Shown: positions 41,818 through 52,985 of the stretch, piece after piece
Numbering within the stretch: position 1 is the first letter of the stretch
How the letters are laid out: each line of letters opens with the position of its first letter
From: Diplonema papillatum
Lineage: Eukaryota; Euglenozoa; Diplonemea; Diplonemida; Diplonemidae
DNA: 64,000 nt
Direction: 5' to 3'
NCBI GenBank assembly: GCA_030068145.1
Contig: JAPJBO010000590.1
Span: 1-64,000 of the forward strand
Program-made: the position numbers and the translations under genes
Notes under the pieces: model-generated
What the model was told of the DNA's origin: nothing
The model's input: the letters and a program-made list of their open reading frames with translations, nothing else
Databases searched by the model: none

Positions 41818-44225
41818 CTAGAGAGCATCGTCGCGGATGAAACGGTTGCCTTCGGAGAACTTTCCCGTGTAGAACCGCCGCTGCTTGCCGAAGGTCGGTG
41901 CTTGCTTCCGCGTCTGCGCCGCCTCCAGGTGCTTGTTGGCTTCGGGAGCTGAGACTTCCGAGTCGACGACGACGGCTGGGCGGGCGATCTTGAGGTACCG
42001 CCCCTTGGACACCGCATTTTCACGCTCCGTTGGTGTGACGGGGGTCGCATCTAGGAAGGACAGCGACGGAATCTTGTACAGGGTGTATAGCCGGTATCGA
42101 CTGGCCTCGTCGGCGCTCGCGCCGCTGAGCTCCGACTTGGACATGGGGTTGCCCAGCAGGGACAAGAACCGCAGGCGGGGCGCTGCGTCGATGAGGGTTT
42201 GCAGGGTGGCGTCGGTGTCGTCGAGCAGGCAGTTGTTGAGCCACAGTGTCTTCAGGTTCTTCATGACCGGCATGCCGGCCAGGGTGGTGATCGGGTTGTT
42301 GTCGAGCGTCAAGATCTCGAGGCTTGGGAACTGAGCGAGGCCCTGCGATTGTTTCAGAGTTGTGTTGCCGATAAGCAACCAGGGTTGATGTTTCTTTTTA
42401 GGCTCACCTACCTTAGGGGCCTAAGAACAAAATTTAATGACCTTAGGGGCCTAATCGGGGACCTTTAGGTCCTCAAAATGATTCGAGACTGGAGGTCCTA
42501 TGAACATGCAGGTCCTCAAAATGATTCGAGACTGGAGGTCCTATGAACATGCAGGTCCTCAAAATGATTCGAGACTGGAGGTCCTATGAACATGCAGGTC
42601 CTCAAAATGATTCGAGACTGGAGGTCCTATGAACATGTAGGTCCTCAAAATGATTCGAGACTGGAGGTCCTATGAACATGCAGGTCCTCAAAATGATTCG
42701 AGACTGGAGGTCCTATGAACATGCAATGTGAATAGCTTCTTTCTTTTTTTTTTTTTTTTTTTTGAAGAATCGTACGGGGCCTTCGAGGCAAACTGGGAAA
42801 ATAGGCAAGACAAGCAAGTTCCAAAAGGGGAAGTTCAAATACTTCGTTTGTGGGCCGGCACTCGGGTATTCTCCGGTGTCTTTTCGATTGGTGACTCAGT
42901 CCCTCCCGCTGCAAAATTTTGTGAAATGCAGGAGTGGACTTGTCACAGCCAACCGCACAGACAGCCTTGATTTTTTTTTTTTAAACACCAGGCCGTACAG
43001 TTTGCCAGACAAGAAACCTGGTGCCTGACCTGGTGGGTTCTCCGGGTTCACTTCTTCACAACGAAATTCTATTCGAGCCAACCCCGCTTTTCTGTAAACG
43101 AGCTTGAAAGTGTATTGTTTTTGACTGGATTTAGTGGGGAGCTAGCTTTCCCCCCCCCCCCTGCCCAAAAGCATAGGGGTGGCAGAGTGAGCTGGCTTCG
43201 GCCTTCAGGCCGGCAGGCCCGCCGCCCATGACACTTTTCCGGTCGAGGATTGTTTTTGAGGTTTGTTGCGTTTCGGGGTCTTATTTGCGTTTTTTGCGGA
43301 GTTTCTCAGTATTTCGCGGTATTTGGGACCCAGCCCGTCCCCGGAGCCCCAGGCCCATATATAAATCACTGAAGTCGATAGAAGGGGGAGTACAAACCAC
43401 GGGGTGTCGAAGGTGGGGGTACAAAAAAAAAGAGGGTAAACGGTGGATCTTGCGTTTGTCAGTTTTTTGCTTACCCCAACCTCGCTTTTGGCGAGTGGAT
43501 ACGCTCAGAAACGTAAGGATTCCAACTCGACGCACCGAAGGCGCTCAAGCAAGCTTGCTATGTGTGCTTGTTCGTGTGTCGTTTAGAGTTATAGGTCGCT
43601 TGAGAATCCGGGTTTTTTGAGTCTCCGGGTGACCTTCGTCGAATGGGTTCTTTTAGAGCTAAACTTAGAGTGAAAGTTCGCTTGAAGAACCTTATTGCCG
43701 ACTATTTTAGAGTTAAAGTTCGCTTGAAATTCCGGGGGTTTTAGGGTCTCCGTGTGACCGTTCATGAATGGGTTCTCTTAGAGCAAGAAAGGGCTAAATG
43801 GTAACGGGTTGTATATCATGCAGGGTCAAAATCTTGTGTCTTTTTGGAAATGGCCAAAACAAAATTTCCGGAAAAAAATTGGGTTTTTTGAATTTTAAAA
43901 TTTTGGAACAAAAACTGCGGTAATTTTTGAGGAACTTGAGCAAATTTTTTTTTTCCAAAAATTTTTTTTGGGGGCCATCGGCCCCGCGGGAGCGTTTTAA
44001 AAAGACACAAGGTTTTGACCCTGCATGATATTTAGTGCACGCTTTCGTTTCGTATTTTGTAGAGTTAAAGTGTTTGTGTTTGTGTTTTTTTTTTGTGCAT
44101 GCACACACCTCAAGGCTCTCGATTTCGTTGTGCGAGACATCGAGAATGGTGACCGATGACGACGCGGCAATGCTCGTCAGTGCCGTCAGCCCATCGGCCA
44201 CTTTGCACAGCTCTTGTCCTCCCAT
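41818..44225 (-). CDS. Leucine-rich repeat protein, two exons (LRMDA-like)
   Basis: Exon 1 is 44225-44109 (39 codons, MGGQELCKVADG...HNEIESLE). Exon 2 is 42342-41818 (174 codons plus stop). The intron 44108-42343 starts GTGTGTG and ends CGCAG, in phase 0. Joining restores a textbook LRR across the junction, LDVSHNEIESLE then GLAQFPSLEILTLDNN, followed by GMPVMKNLKTLWLNN and a longer LRR, then an LRR-cap-like SRYRLYTLYKIPSLSFLDATPVT. The 213-residue product is close in length and layout to small LRR-cap proteins such as LRMDA (C10orf11). The function is probably protein binding; no enzyme domain is seen. Neither exon alone is a complete LRR fold, which supports the splice model. The assignment to LRMDA is by pattern only. 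Confidence 0.8.
42467..42724. repeat. 43-bp tandem repeat, six copies
   Basis: AGGTCCTCAAAATGATTCGA...GACTGGAGGTCCTATGAACA...TGC starts at 42467, 42510, 42553, 42596, 42639 and 42682. Copies are almost identical. The last unit's end (CTATGAACATGCAATGTGAA) is also found at 51528-51545, upstream of the second SINE. Confidence 0.97.
43065..43345 (+). mobile_element. tRNA-related SINE, diverged copy (B box lost)
   Basis: It is collinear with 51550-51850: TATTCGAGCCAACCC, TGTATTGTTTTTGA, GGGTGGCAGAGTGAGC, GGCCTTCAGGCCGG, ACACTTTTCCGGTCGA, GTTTCGGGGTCTTAT. The A-box-like TGGCAGAGTGA is kept, but the region of the B box reads GCAGGCCCGCCGCCC. Confidence 0.65.
43816..44028. mobile_element. 213-bp MITE with CATGCAGGGTC inverted ends and TA target duplication
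   Basis: The ends TCATGCAGGGTCAAAA...CTTGTGTCTTTTT and AAAAAGACACAAGG...TTTTGACCCTGCATGA are inverted over about 29 bp. TA lies at 43814-43815 and 44029-44030. The host family G copy at 38261-38280 (GGGTTGTATATTTAGTGCAC) is uninterrupted at this point, proving the insertion. Solo ends occur at 16924, 30092 and 50968. There is no coding capacity. TA duplication suggests Tc1/mariner mobilisation. Confidence 0.88.
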
Positions 44226-44449
44226 CGTGACGATCGCGCTAATGTATAAAACCGAGCAGCCCCCCTGTTCCGCCGCACGGCACTTCCTTTTTTATTTTTT
44301 CGCCAAGTCAAAAAAGAAAAGGAAAACCTGCAGCAGGACAGCTATTAGCAGATGAAAAAGGAGAGAAAAAGGAAGAACTGCGTGTACTTTTCTCTGTTCT
44401 CTGATTCCGCTCCTCCGAGCAGGACTTTGCTGTGTGTGCGAGAGAAAGA

Positions 44450-44607
<158 letters not shown>

Positions 44608-44669
44608 TCGTTGCTGTTGTTGTTGTCGTTTATTAGAGTTAACGTTCGCTTAAGAATCCGGGATTTAGA

Positions 44670-46180
44670 GTCTCCGGCAGGGCTTACGCTTCACGTGTGG
44701 AACGTATGGATTTCCACACGTTTAATTATTTTGGGTTTTTTTTTTTTTTTTCCCCCACGTGTGCAGGGGTTTATATGGAAAGCTGGGTCCTCTGTATTCC
44801 TCCACATGCCTGTGGGGCCGCGAAGTCGTTGGCGTGAGCCTCGATGGAGCGTGGATGAGTGCAGATCTTGGTTGTAGTAGCGAATATTCAATGGAGAACA
44901 TTGAAGGCCGAAGTGGAGAAGGTTTCCGTGTCAACAGCAATTGGACATGGGTCAGTCGGTCCTAAGGCAAGGTGTAATTGCTCGCCTCAAAGCTGCCACT
45001 GACGAGCTTGCTCGGACGTGCAGGGGTGGCTAACTTTATACCAAGAAAGTGTTTTCTCAGTGTGGTTGCGGAGCTGCACCCAAGGACCCCCAAGTGTAGC
45101 CTAGCGCAGCCCAGCACAGCCGAATTGTGTCTCGTTCGTGTCTCGATCAGAAAGGAAAAGGTGTGTCAAGTGTACGGCAGGGAACTTCAAGTTAAAACAA
45201 CGTAAGCTGCAAATGGGGTACTAAAGGCCTACAATACTAGCCTCACAAAAAGGGGCACTGGATGTGCAACAAGCAGGGTTCTTCTTGTAAGGACAGCTGC
45301 TGCTGTATCAAAGTATAACGAAGCTCTTGCAAACTTGAGCTGCGTAGGGCGCGCATTTGCATAGCCACAACCAAGTACTCCCTCAAAAGAGTCAACGAAG
45401 TCCGCTGTGACTGGCTCATTCCACTGAAAGTGGACGCCAAGAACAAGCAAGCTGGCTCCCCCCCTTCAGTGGCTGGTCCCCCAGTGCTGGCCACTCACGG
45501 CGGCCCCCCGACACTTTTCTTTTTCTTTTTTGGAGCGTGGGGGTTACCCTCACGTAAGACCCCCCTTATAAATCACGGCACGTGTGCTTCCAGGTGTGGA
45601 TCCACAGGTACCACATGTGGATTTTGATATATTTGTTTTTCCCCAGCATGTGCTTGCCACAGGTAGGGTGTCTGGGCCCACAAGCCGCCAAGGCCGCACA
45701 GCCACGTGTCGCCAAGTGGATTCCACGAAAGCATGCCGGCGGTAGTGAGACCTAGGCGACATTGCAGTTGTGGGTTTCCTTCAGGAACTCCATGTCTCGC
45801 GAGACTAGGTTCAAGGCCGCCGACGAGACACCTTTACGCCACACGTCTCACCACCCCCATGTTGAATGTAGCGCAGTCCACGAATGGACCCCCGCTGTCA
45901 GCTGTGGTGGATTCCACGATTCCTTACCCAAATGTAGCCATCGCAGTTGCGGATATCAGCCATGCTTTCGGTAGGCACGACTACTCCTCCCCAAGTGTGT
46001 CAAGCCTCTGGTAGCTGATCATCTGGAGCTACGCATGCCATGCGTCGTGTCTCACTCGCAGTCTGGCACTTCAGCCGAGATAAAGGGAAGGGGACGTGGC
46101 ATAGAGCGGGCAAAGAGGTACAGGAAGTGATTGGTTGCGTTCTAATCGCACACGAATGCCCCGTGGAGCTACCGGTGGGA
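44670..46180. other. Intergenic stretch with two family F blocks
   Basis: F-type CACGTGTGGA blocks lie at 44678-44765 and 45565-45725. Short open frames are present, but no family is recognised. Confidence 0.4.
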
Positions 46181-46599
46181 GGGGACTGCAAGAACGTGTT
46201 TGGAATGGTTGTGTACTCAACGCCGCACTGCGTCCTACTACCACGTCTTTCGGTCCTTTGAGTCGCAGACACATTGGGCAGACCACAGGAAGTGAAAGAT
46301 GTGTGTGTACCACGTAGCAAGCGCAAAACCAACAGCACACTGAGCAGCGCAGTGCGGGAGTTCCATCCAGAAACCCTGTTTGCGACTGGGAGCAGTCCAT
46401 CGTGGAAGCGGAGGCGTCTTCTTAGGGGGAGCTGGCAGGGAAACTCGCTGAGGCAATTGGAGCCGTTTTCACTGGGCACCGTTCCCGGCCTCTCTGACGA
46501 TCGCCGTGGTCCACAAGGCCCGCTGAGTCTGCTGGCTTTCGACAGTGGCCATCGAGGAAAACTCAGACAGGATGTAGCCGTTGGAAATACCTAAGCTTG

Positions 46600-47215
46600 G
46601 AGAAAGCCAAAACAAGAGTCAACATGCCGTCTTCAACGGTGCAAACGTCGCTACAAGGGCTCAAAACAGCTTCTTCTTGCAGATCCGCAGAAAGCCAAAA
46701 CAAGAGTCGACATGCCGTCTTCAACGGTGCAAACGTCGCTACAAGGGCTCAAAACAGCTTCTTCTTGCAGATCCGCAGAAAGCCAAAACAAGAGTCAACA
46801 TGCCGTCTTCAACGGTGCAAACGTCGCTACAAGGGCTCAAAACAGCTTCTTCTTGCAGATCCGCAGAAAGCCAAAACAAGAGTCAACATGCCGTCTTCAA
46901 CGGTGCAAACGTCGCTACAAGGGCTCAAAACAGCTTCTTCTTGCAGATCCGCAGAAAGCCAAAACAAGAGTCAACATGCCGTCTTCAACGGTGCAAACGT
47001 CGCTACAAGGGCTCAAAACAGCTTCTTCTTGCAGATCCGCAGAAAGCCAAAACAAGAGTCAACATGCCGTCTTCAACGGTGCAAACGTCGCTACAAGGGC
47101 TCAAAACAGCTTCTTCTTGCAGATCGGCAGAAAGCCAAAACAAGAGTCAACATGCCGTTTTAAACGGTGCAAATGTCACCAAACAGCTTCTTCTTGCAGA
47201 TCCGGCGTAGCGTAG
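46600..47215. repeat. 88-bp minisatellite, about seven copies
   Basis: ATGCCGTCTTCAACGGTGCA recurs at 46624, 46712, 46800, 46888, 46976 and 47064 with AGAAAGCCAAAACAAGAGTC and CAGCTTCTTCTTGCAGATCC. Diverged relatives continue to about 47720 and at 48400-49010. All three forward frames are open because 88 is not divisible by 3. Confidence 0.95.
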
Positions 47216-47780
47216 CCCACAACCTGTGCCTACGGTCTTTCAACGGCGCGAGCACCATCGAGGAGAAATTGGACAATAACATCATCAGCTTCTGCATCTG
47301 AAGAAAGCCTAAGCAAGGGTCGACATGCTGTCTTGCATCAGTGTGGAAGCCATCGAGGGGAACTTTGACAAGATCATGCTCGTTGATTACACGAGCTTCC
47401 ACATCTGCAGAAAGTCAAAACAAGAGCCAACATGCCGTCTTCAACGGTGCAAACGTCGCTCCAAGGGCTCAAAACAGCTTCTTCTTGCAGATCCGGCGTA
47501 GCGTAGCCCACAACCTGTGCCTGCTGTCTTTCAACGGCGCGAGCACCGTCGAGGAGAAATTGGACAAGATCATGATGCAGAGCGTTATGCATCTGAAGAA
47601 AGTCGATGCAAGGGTCGACATGCTGTCTTGCAACAGTGTGAACGCCGTCGAGGGGAACTTAGACGAGATCATGTACGGTGGAACACGAGCTTCTGCATCT
47701 GCAGAAGCTAATACAAGGATCGACATGTCGGGGCAGATGTTCCGGAGATGCTGGTCTCGAGGCTCGCGAGACACAGCGTG
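47216..47780. repeat. Diverged continuation of the 88-bp family
   Basis: Mixed 80-160-bp units contain GCGCGAGCACCRTCGAGGAG, AAATTGGACAA and GGTCGACATGCTGTCTTGCA. 47193-47280 and 47492-47580 are near-duplicates of each other. Confidence 0.75.
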
Positions 47781-47803
47781 CAAGCGGGTCTGTCAAACGT
47801 CAC

Positions 47804-47982
47804 TGAGCCGGTCCGTCCGTATCTCTTGAAACTGCATCGAAGCGCCTGCCGCTGTTTATCACAGCGAATCACGGTCCACCACGGCTATCAGGCCCATCCC
47901 TAGTCCCTAGAGCTGCACCGAATTGCCCGGTGCTGTATTCTTCGGTCTATCACGGTCTATCAAGAGGGGACGGACCGGCTCA
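47804..47982. mobile_element. TG...CA short element, copy 2, 5-bp target duplication GTCAC
   Basis: TGAGCCGGTCCG...GGACCGGCTCA is flanked by GTCAC at 47799-47803 and 47983-47987; 179 bp. Same family as 33919 and 49588. Confidence 0.9.
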
Positions 47983-48137
47983 GTCACTCTGAGGTACGGC
48001 GGCGATTGGGTGGCAATGGCAAGGGCACTAGCCACCGACCGAGTGACGATGCTTCTCTGAACGCGGTTCCACCCGATATTCTTCCAGCGCACCCGTTTTC
48101 GCTGTCTGGCAACAGTGTTAACGCCATCGAGGAGAAC

Positions 48138-48690
48138 TTAGACAAGACCATCCTGCATGGCCGAAGGGGCGACTGAGACGGCGTAGGCAGGTTGTTGCAG
48201 ATCTGGCTGAGCGTAGTAGCGTGCCGGCGAATCGAGTGTTTCTGGGGCTAGCGGGGACAGCTTGCAAGCCGTGTGGCCCAGCAAGCCTCTGCCCACGAGA
48301 TCTTGCAGCGCCAGGGCCTCGTCGCGAGCGGTGGAAAGGGAGGCGACCAATGCCACATCGATGAGAAATTTTTGACAAGATCTCGATCCGCACGAGCTTC
48401 TGCATATGCGGAAAGCCAGTATCAGGGTCAACATGCTGTCTTCAACAGACAACAGTGCACACGCCATCGAGGACAACTTAGACAAGGCCATCCTGCAGAA
48501 CCGAGGGGGCCTGGCCACTCACTGAGACGGCGTAGGCAGGTTGTTGCAGATCTGGCGGAGCGTAGCCACTGGAGTAGCGTGCCGGCGAATCGAGTGTTTC
48601 TGGGGCCAGTGGGGACAGCTTGCAAGCCGTGTGGCCCAGCAAGCCTCTGCCCACGAGATCTTGCAGCGCCAGGGCCTCGTCAATGCAACA
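48138..48690 (-). pseudogene. Two truncated copies of the coiled-coil-like gene's 3' part
   Basis: 48138-48345 and 48478-48690 repeat DEALALQDLVGRGLLGHTACKLSPLAPETLDSPARY...DLQQPAYAVS from the gene at 49420-49013, with a small deletion near the end in the first copy. Each is preceded by 88-bp-family sequence, so they probably arose by tandem duplication. Confidence 0.75.
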
Positions 48691-48770
48691 TCGATGGGAA
48701 ATTTCTGACAAGATCTCGATCCGCACGAGCTTCTGCATATGCGGAAAGCCAGTATCAGGGTCAACATGCT

Positions 48771-48969
48771 GTCTCGAGCAGACCAGTTCATCGATGTAGC
48801 GAAGGGCCAGAATGCGTCGTTGTCTTCTTGCAGCAGCTGTTGTTGCCGTCTTCTGTCGTCGTCCGGAGCCTTGCCCCCGGGGCCGTATGAGCTTCCGTAC
48901 TTTGCGCGGCGGCTCTTCGACGTTCTTGAGTGTGTTCGCGACGACTTCTTTCACCTTTGCGTCCCAGAC
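48771..48969 (-). CDS. Putative second exon of the coiled-coil-like gene
   Basis: The open frame VWDAKVKEVVANTLKNVEEP...RKVRKLIRPRGQG...RRQRRILALRYIDELVCSR sits between minisatellite-like segments and is rich in Lys/Arg. It has an AG/GTCTGG acceptor on its 5' side. The 3' end is unclear because the frame runs on into repeat sequence. Function unknown. Confidence 0.35.
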
Positions 48970-49012
48970 CTCCCGGTCAACAGACAACAGTGCACACGCC
49001 ATCGAGGACAAC

Positions 49013-49420
49013 TTAGACAAGGCCATCCTGCAGAACCGAGGGGGCCTGGCCACTCACTGAGACGGCGTAGGCGGGTTGTTGCAGATCTGGCGGAGCGTAG
49101 CCACTGGAGTAGCGTGCCGGCGAATCGAGTGTTTCTGGGGCCAGTGGGGACAGCTTGCAAGCCGTGTGGCCCAGCAAGCCTCTGCCCACGAGATCTTGCA
49201 GCGCCAGGGCCTCGTCGCGGGCGGCGGCAAGGGAGGCGACCAGCGTGTTGAGCGTGTCATCTTGCCGCGCCAGTTCGGCGCGGCTCTCCCCAAGCTCGTC
49301 CAGGACCAGGGCCACGACCTTTTTGAGGGCCGCCGAGTCTGTTATGTGCAGGTGGTCAACCAACGTCCTCAGCTGCAGCATGGACAGCTTGCGCACGTCG
49401 TATTCTTTCCCAGTTTCCAT
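49013..49420 (-). CDS. Hypothetical coiled-coil-like protein, possibly first exon of a longer gene
   Basis: This is a 135-codon ORF, METGKEYDVRKLSMLQLRTL...DSAALKKVVALVLDEL...ESRAELARQDDTLNTLVASLAAARDEALALQDLV, with heptad-like spacing over residues about 40-90. Near the end, GTCTCA/GTGAGT (donor at 49057) could splice to an AG at 48971-48970, joining in phase 0 to VWDAKVKEVVANTLKNVEEPPRKVRKLIRPRG, a basic region with nuclear-localisation-like clusters. The removed 88 nt has the same length as the neighbouring minisatellite unit. I do not recognise the family. Coding status is supported by the duplicated, frame-conserved copies and by codon bias; the splice is a hypothesis. Confidence 0.5.
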   Translation of the reverse strand: METGKEYDVRKLSMLQLRTLVDHLHITDSAALKKVVALVLDELGESRAELARQDDTLNTLVASLAAARDEALALQDLVGRGLLGHTACKLSPLAPETLDSPARYSSGYAPPDLQQPAYAVSVSGQAPSVLQDGLV

Positions 49421-49587
49421 CCTGCGTGGGGGCGCACCCTTCTGACCCCCTCCCTCTGTAAATGATTGGATCGAGAACTTCGCAAGCGAAAAGAGCTGAT
49501 GTGCGGTCAAACAAGTTTCAAAGGCTTGCAAACTACTGAGGGTTGATTTGGCGTACCACCAGTATTCTTGTCGCTTACTTGTCTAAT

Positions 49588-49767
49588 TGAGCCGGTCCAT
49601 CCCCTCTTGATAGATCGTGATAGACCGAAGAACACAGCACCGGGCAATTCGATGCAGCTCTAGGGACTAGAGATGGGCCTGATAGACCGTGGTGGACCGT
49701 GATTCACTGTGATAAACAGCGGCAGGCACTTCGATTCAGTTTCAAGAGATAGGGACGGACCGGCTCA
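49588..49767. mobile_element. TG...CA short element, copy 3, 5-bp target duplication CTAAT
   Basis: TGAGCCGGTCCATCCC...GGGACGGACCGGCTCA is flanked by CTAAT at 49583-49587 and 49768-49772; 180 bp, inverted relative to copy 2. Confidence 0.9.
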
Positions 49768-49989
49768 CTAATGATGGGAAGACGGCAGACAGACTCACCG
49801 GCGCTTTCGCGACCGGCTCGCGCTACGTTTGGAAATTTCTGTTTGCTGGGGCGAAAGCGGTCTGAGCCGTCCGACTGAATTAAACCTGGCCGCGGTGCCA
49901 TGCCCCTTGATCTCGACACTTCGTAGACCACTTACAGTACCCACCCCGGGTCTCGTGTCATAGTGCCACACTCACTCATTTGTTGCTCT

Positions 49990-50645
49990 TGAATGCCACA
50001 CTCGCCTACTAAACGCCACACTCACTCACTTCTTGCACTCTTACCTACGGAACACACACTTGATACACTCTCATCCACTAGATGCCACACGCACTCACTT
50101 GTTGCACTTGAATGCCACACTCGCCTACTAAACGCCACACTCACTCACTTCTTGCACTCTTACCTACGGAACACACACTTGATACACTCTCATCCACTAG
50201 ATGCCACACGCACTCACTTGTTGCACTTGAATGCCACACTCGCCTACTAAATGCCACACTCACTCACTTCTTGCACTCTTACCTACGGAACACACACTTG
50301 ATACACTCTCATCCACTAGATGCCACACTCACTCACTTCTTGCACTCTTACCTACGGAACACACACTTGATACACTCTCATCCACTAGATGCCACACGCA
50401 CTCACTTGTTGCTCTTGAATGCCACACTCGCCTACTAAACGCCACACTCACTCACCTCTTGCACTCTTACCTACGGAACACACACTTGATACACTCTCAT
50501 CCACTAGATGCCACACGCACTCACTTGTTGCACTTGAATGCCACACTCGCCTACTAAATGCCACACTCACTCACTTCTTGCACTCTTACCTACGGAACAC
50601 ACACTTGATACACTCTCATCCACTAGATGCCACACTCACTCACTT
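49990..50645. repeat. 119-bp tandem repeat, about 5.5 copies
   Basis: GCCACACTCGCCTACTAAAC...CTCATCCACTAGATGCCACA...CACTTGTTGCACTTGAAT repeats with 119-bp spacing, plus one partial 69-bp duplication (start spacing 188). It is sub-structured around GCCACACTCACTCACTT words. Confidence 0.95.
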
Positions 50646-51011
50646 GTTACAGTCTCGTCTACCAATGCCACCCTCATATAGCACACACCTGACAGGAGGT
50701 CAGCTTACGGAGGCAGTCCGAGGTATTTTCCTGTGCTCTCGTCCGTCGCCTAACAACAAAGTAGACCCACCTCGCTCCTGTCTGCAGACACTCAGGTTAG
50801 GTTGAGCGCTGGCTCGTCTTCGAGCACTACAGCTGCGCCGGGCCGGTTCCGCGAAAGGAGGACCTCTCGAACTCTACGCTGTCGGTCTCGCTGGTCAGCC
50901 CGCCTCAGATAGTCGGCTGCCGCCCGAACAACAGAGTCTTTAGGCTCGCTAAACGGTAGATGTACCATGCAGGGTCACACCTTGTGTCTTTTTGGTAAGG
51001 GGGATTGTAGA

Positions 51012-51449
<438 letters not shown>

Positions 51450-51534
51450 TGTCGTCTGCCGAAGCAGCCGGAGACAGCAGGCGCAGGGGGCAGGTCTTGC
51501 TTTACAATTTTTCGAGACTGGAGGTCCTATGAAC

Positions 51535-51850
51535 ATGCAATGTGAATAGCCTCTATTCGAGCCAACCCGGCTTTTCTTGCAACAATTATGAAACCGTATT
51601 GTTTTTGAACTGGATAATAGTTCAGAGTAAGCTTTTTTCCCTTCTGGGAAAATGCACGGGGGTGGCAGAGTGAGCGGGGGCGCCGGCCTTCAGGCCGGTC
51701 GGCCCGGGTTCGAACCCCGCCCCTCACACTTTTCCGGTCGAAGATGGTTTTCGAGGTTTGTTGGGTTTCGGGGTCTTATGTGCCCGAAACTTGCGTTTTT
51801 GGCGAAGTTTCTCAGTATCTCGCGGTATTCGGGTCACCCCGGGAAACGGA
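51535..51850 (+). mobile_element. tRNA-derived SINE with A and B boxes
   Basis: TGGCAGAGTGAG (51664) fits a pol III A box and GGTTCGAACCC (51707) a B box about 40 bp later, with a GGCCTTCAGGCC hairpin between, as in a tRNA anticodon arm. Acceptor and T stems do not pair correctly, so it is not a working tRNA. The flanks (AACCCGGCTTTTCTTGCAAC before, CACTTTTCCGGTCGAAGATG after) are shared with 43065-43345, showing one repeat family. Confidence 0.7.
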
Positions 51851-51889
51851 GTCGGGCGGCCTAGCTTGCCATCACAGGCCAAACTGCTA

Positions 51890-52405
51890 GAACTCAGCTG
51901 CGCCCGTACCAGAATTTAGCATCGCCCGAACTTTGCAGCGCCCGAACTTTGCTTCGCCAGAACTTAGCTTCGCCCGAGCGTTGCTTCGCCCGAACTCAGC
52001 TGCGCCCGAACTTTGCTTCACCAGAACTTAGCTCCGCCCGAACTTAGCATCACTCGAACTTATTATCGTCTGAACTTAGCTGCGCCCGAACTCTGCTTCG
52101 CCGGGGGGGTCCGGGGGGGCGCAAACCCGGGTACCAGCGCCAAACGTTTCCCGTACTCGGTGGGTCGGGGGGGCCGGGGGGGGTGTCCCCCCCCCGGGCA
52201 CCGACCTTGACTTCACCCGGACTTTACCACCCTGGCCGAACTTCGCTTCGTGCCCGAACTTTTTTTAGTACCAGCGCAGCCTGAGCGCTTAGCACCAGAA
52301 CTTAGCAACGCCCGAACTTAGCAACGCCCGAACTTAGCATCACTCGAACTTAGCTTCACCAGCATTGCCCGAACTTAGCTTAGCCCGAACTTTACTGTTC
52401 CCCGA
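51890..52405. repeat. Degenerate GCCCGAACTTAGC short tandem repeat
   Basis: Many 15-20-bp units of CGCCCGAACTTAGCWTCGCC / AACTTTGCTTCGCC are interrupted by a GGGGGGKCCGGGGG segment (52100-52200). No coding frame is conserved. Confidence 0.85.
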
Positions 52406-52465
52406 ACTTTAACTGCTGCCTCCAGTCTCGCCACGCGCCCGCCTTAGCCGAGCGCACGTACTCTT

Positions 52466-52592
52466 CTTCATGGAGACCCGCCCCCGGCCATCCCGACTGT
52501 CCAATCACTGTAGAGAAAGGTTTGTGCCCTATAGTGATGAGGTGGTTGACCAGGCCCCCACGAAGCCTTATACACAACACGGCTACAACACG
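52466..52592. repeat. Repeat with inverted partner at 59328-59455
   Basis: GGAGACCCGCCCCCGGCCAT...TTGTGCCCTATAGTGATGAG...CACGGCTACAACACGAG reappears inverted at 59328-59455, next to the inverted microsatellite flank. The two loci share pieces of one larger dispersed repeat. Confidence 0.85.
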
Positions 52593-52790
52593 AGCCCCCA
52601 TTTTCGTGGGAAAAAAGTCCGCTATAGTAAAAATCCTCTCCCCCTTGCGCATGATGATAACCCAAACCATTTCCCTCGAGCTTCCTGGCTGTGTGAGCTA
52701 CTTCTTTCGCCCCTAGCTGATTGCTGCTTCACATGAGGCTGTTACGAGCCCTTTTCAGATTCTTCAGACTTCGCAAAAACGGTAGCTGAA

Positions 52791-52985
52791 CTTGTCTTTG
52801 AGCTTCAGGGCTTGCTTGTGATGTGGGGTGATGGCGGGGGTTGTGACTACAGGATTACATTCGGTGATAGTGCGATTTAGGACCCCTCGCAGCGTCTTCG
52901 TGACACCGGAAGACGTCCTACTCATCGTGGTGCAGTTTGTGACACTTTCGAAAAAGCTGGAAAAACGTGGCGAGAAAACACAAAA
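52791..52985 (-). CDS. Possible terminal exon of an unrecognised gene
   Basis: On the minus strand a pyrimidine-rich tract and CCAG (about 52965) precede a frame TMSRTSSGVTKTLRGVLNRTITECNPVVTTPAITPHHKQALKLKDKFSYRFCEV and a stop near 52764. The composition is not repeat-like. There is no homologue I recognise and no partner exon. It could equally be a chance ORF. Confidence 0.2.

Larger units (their letters stand above)
42343..44108 (-). other. 1,766-nt intron of the LRR gene, filled with repeats
   Basis: It has a GT donor at 44108-44107 and an AG acceptor at 44344 minus 2000, i.e. 42344-42343. It contains a six-copy 43-bp tandem, a tRNA-related SINE, a family G copy with a nested MITE, a T19 tract and family-specific G/C tracts. 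It is an example of intron growth by repeat accumulation. Confidence 0.75.

Noticed and set aside
46581..47215. 209-codon ORF over the 88-bp repeat
   Set aside because: All three frames are equally open, so the repeat period explains it.
51655..51727. Functional tRNA (a loop that would read anticodon TCA, suggesting tRNA-Sec)
   Set aside because: Acceptor and T stems do not pair, and a collinear repeat copy exists at 43190, so it is a SINE head.
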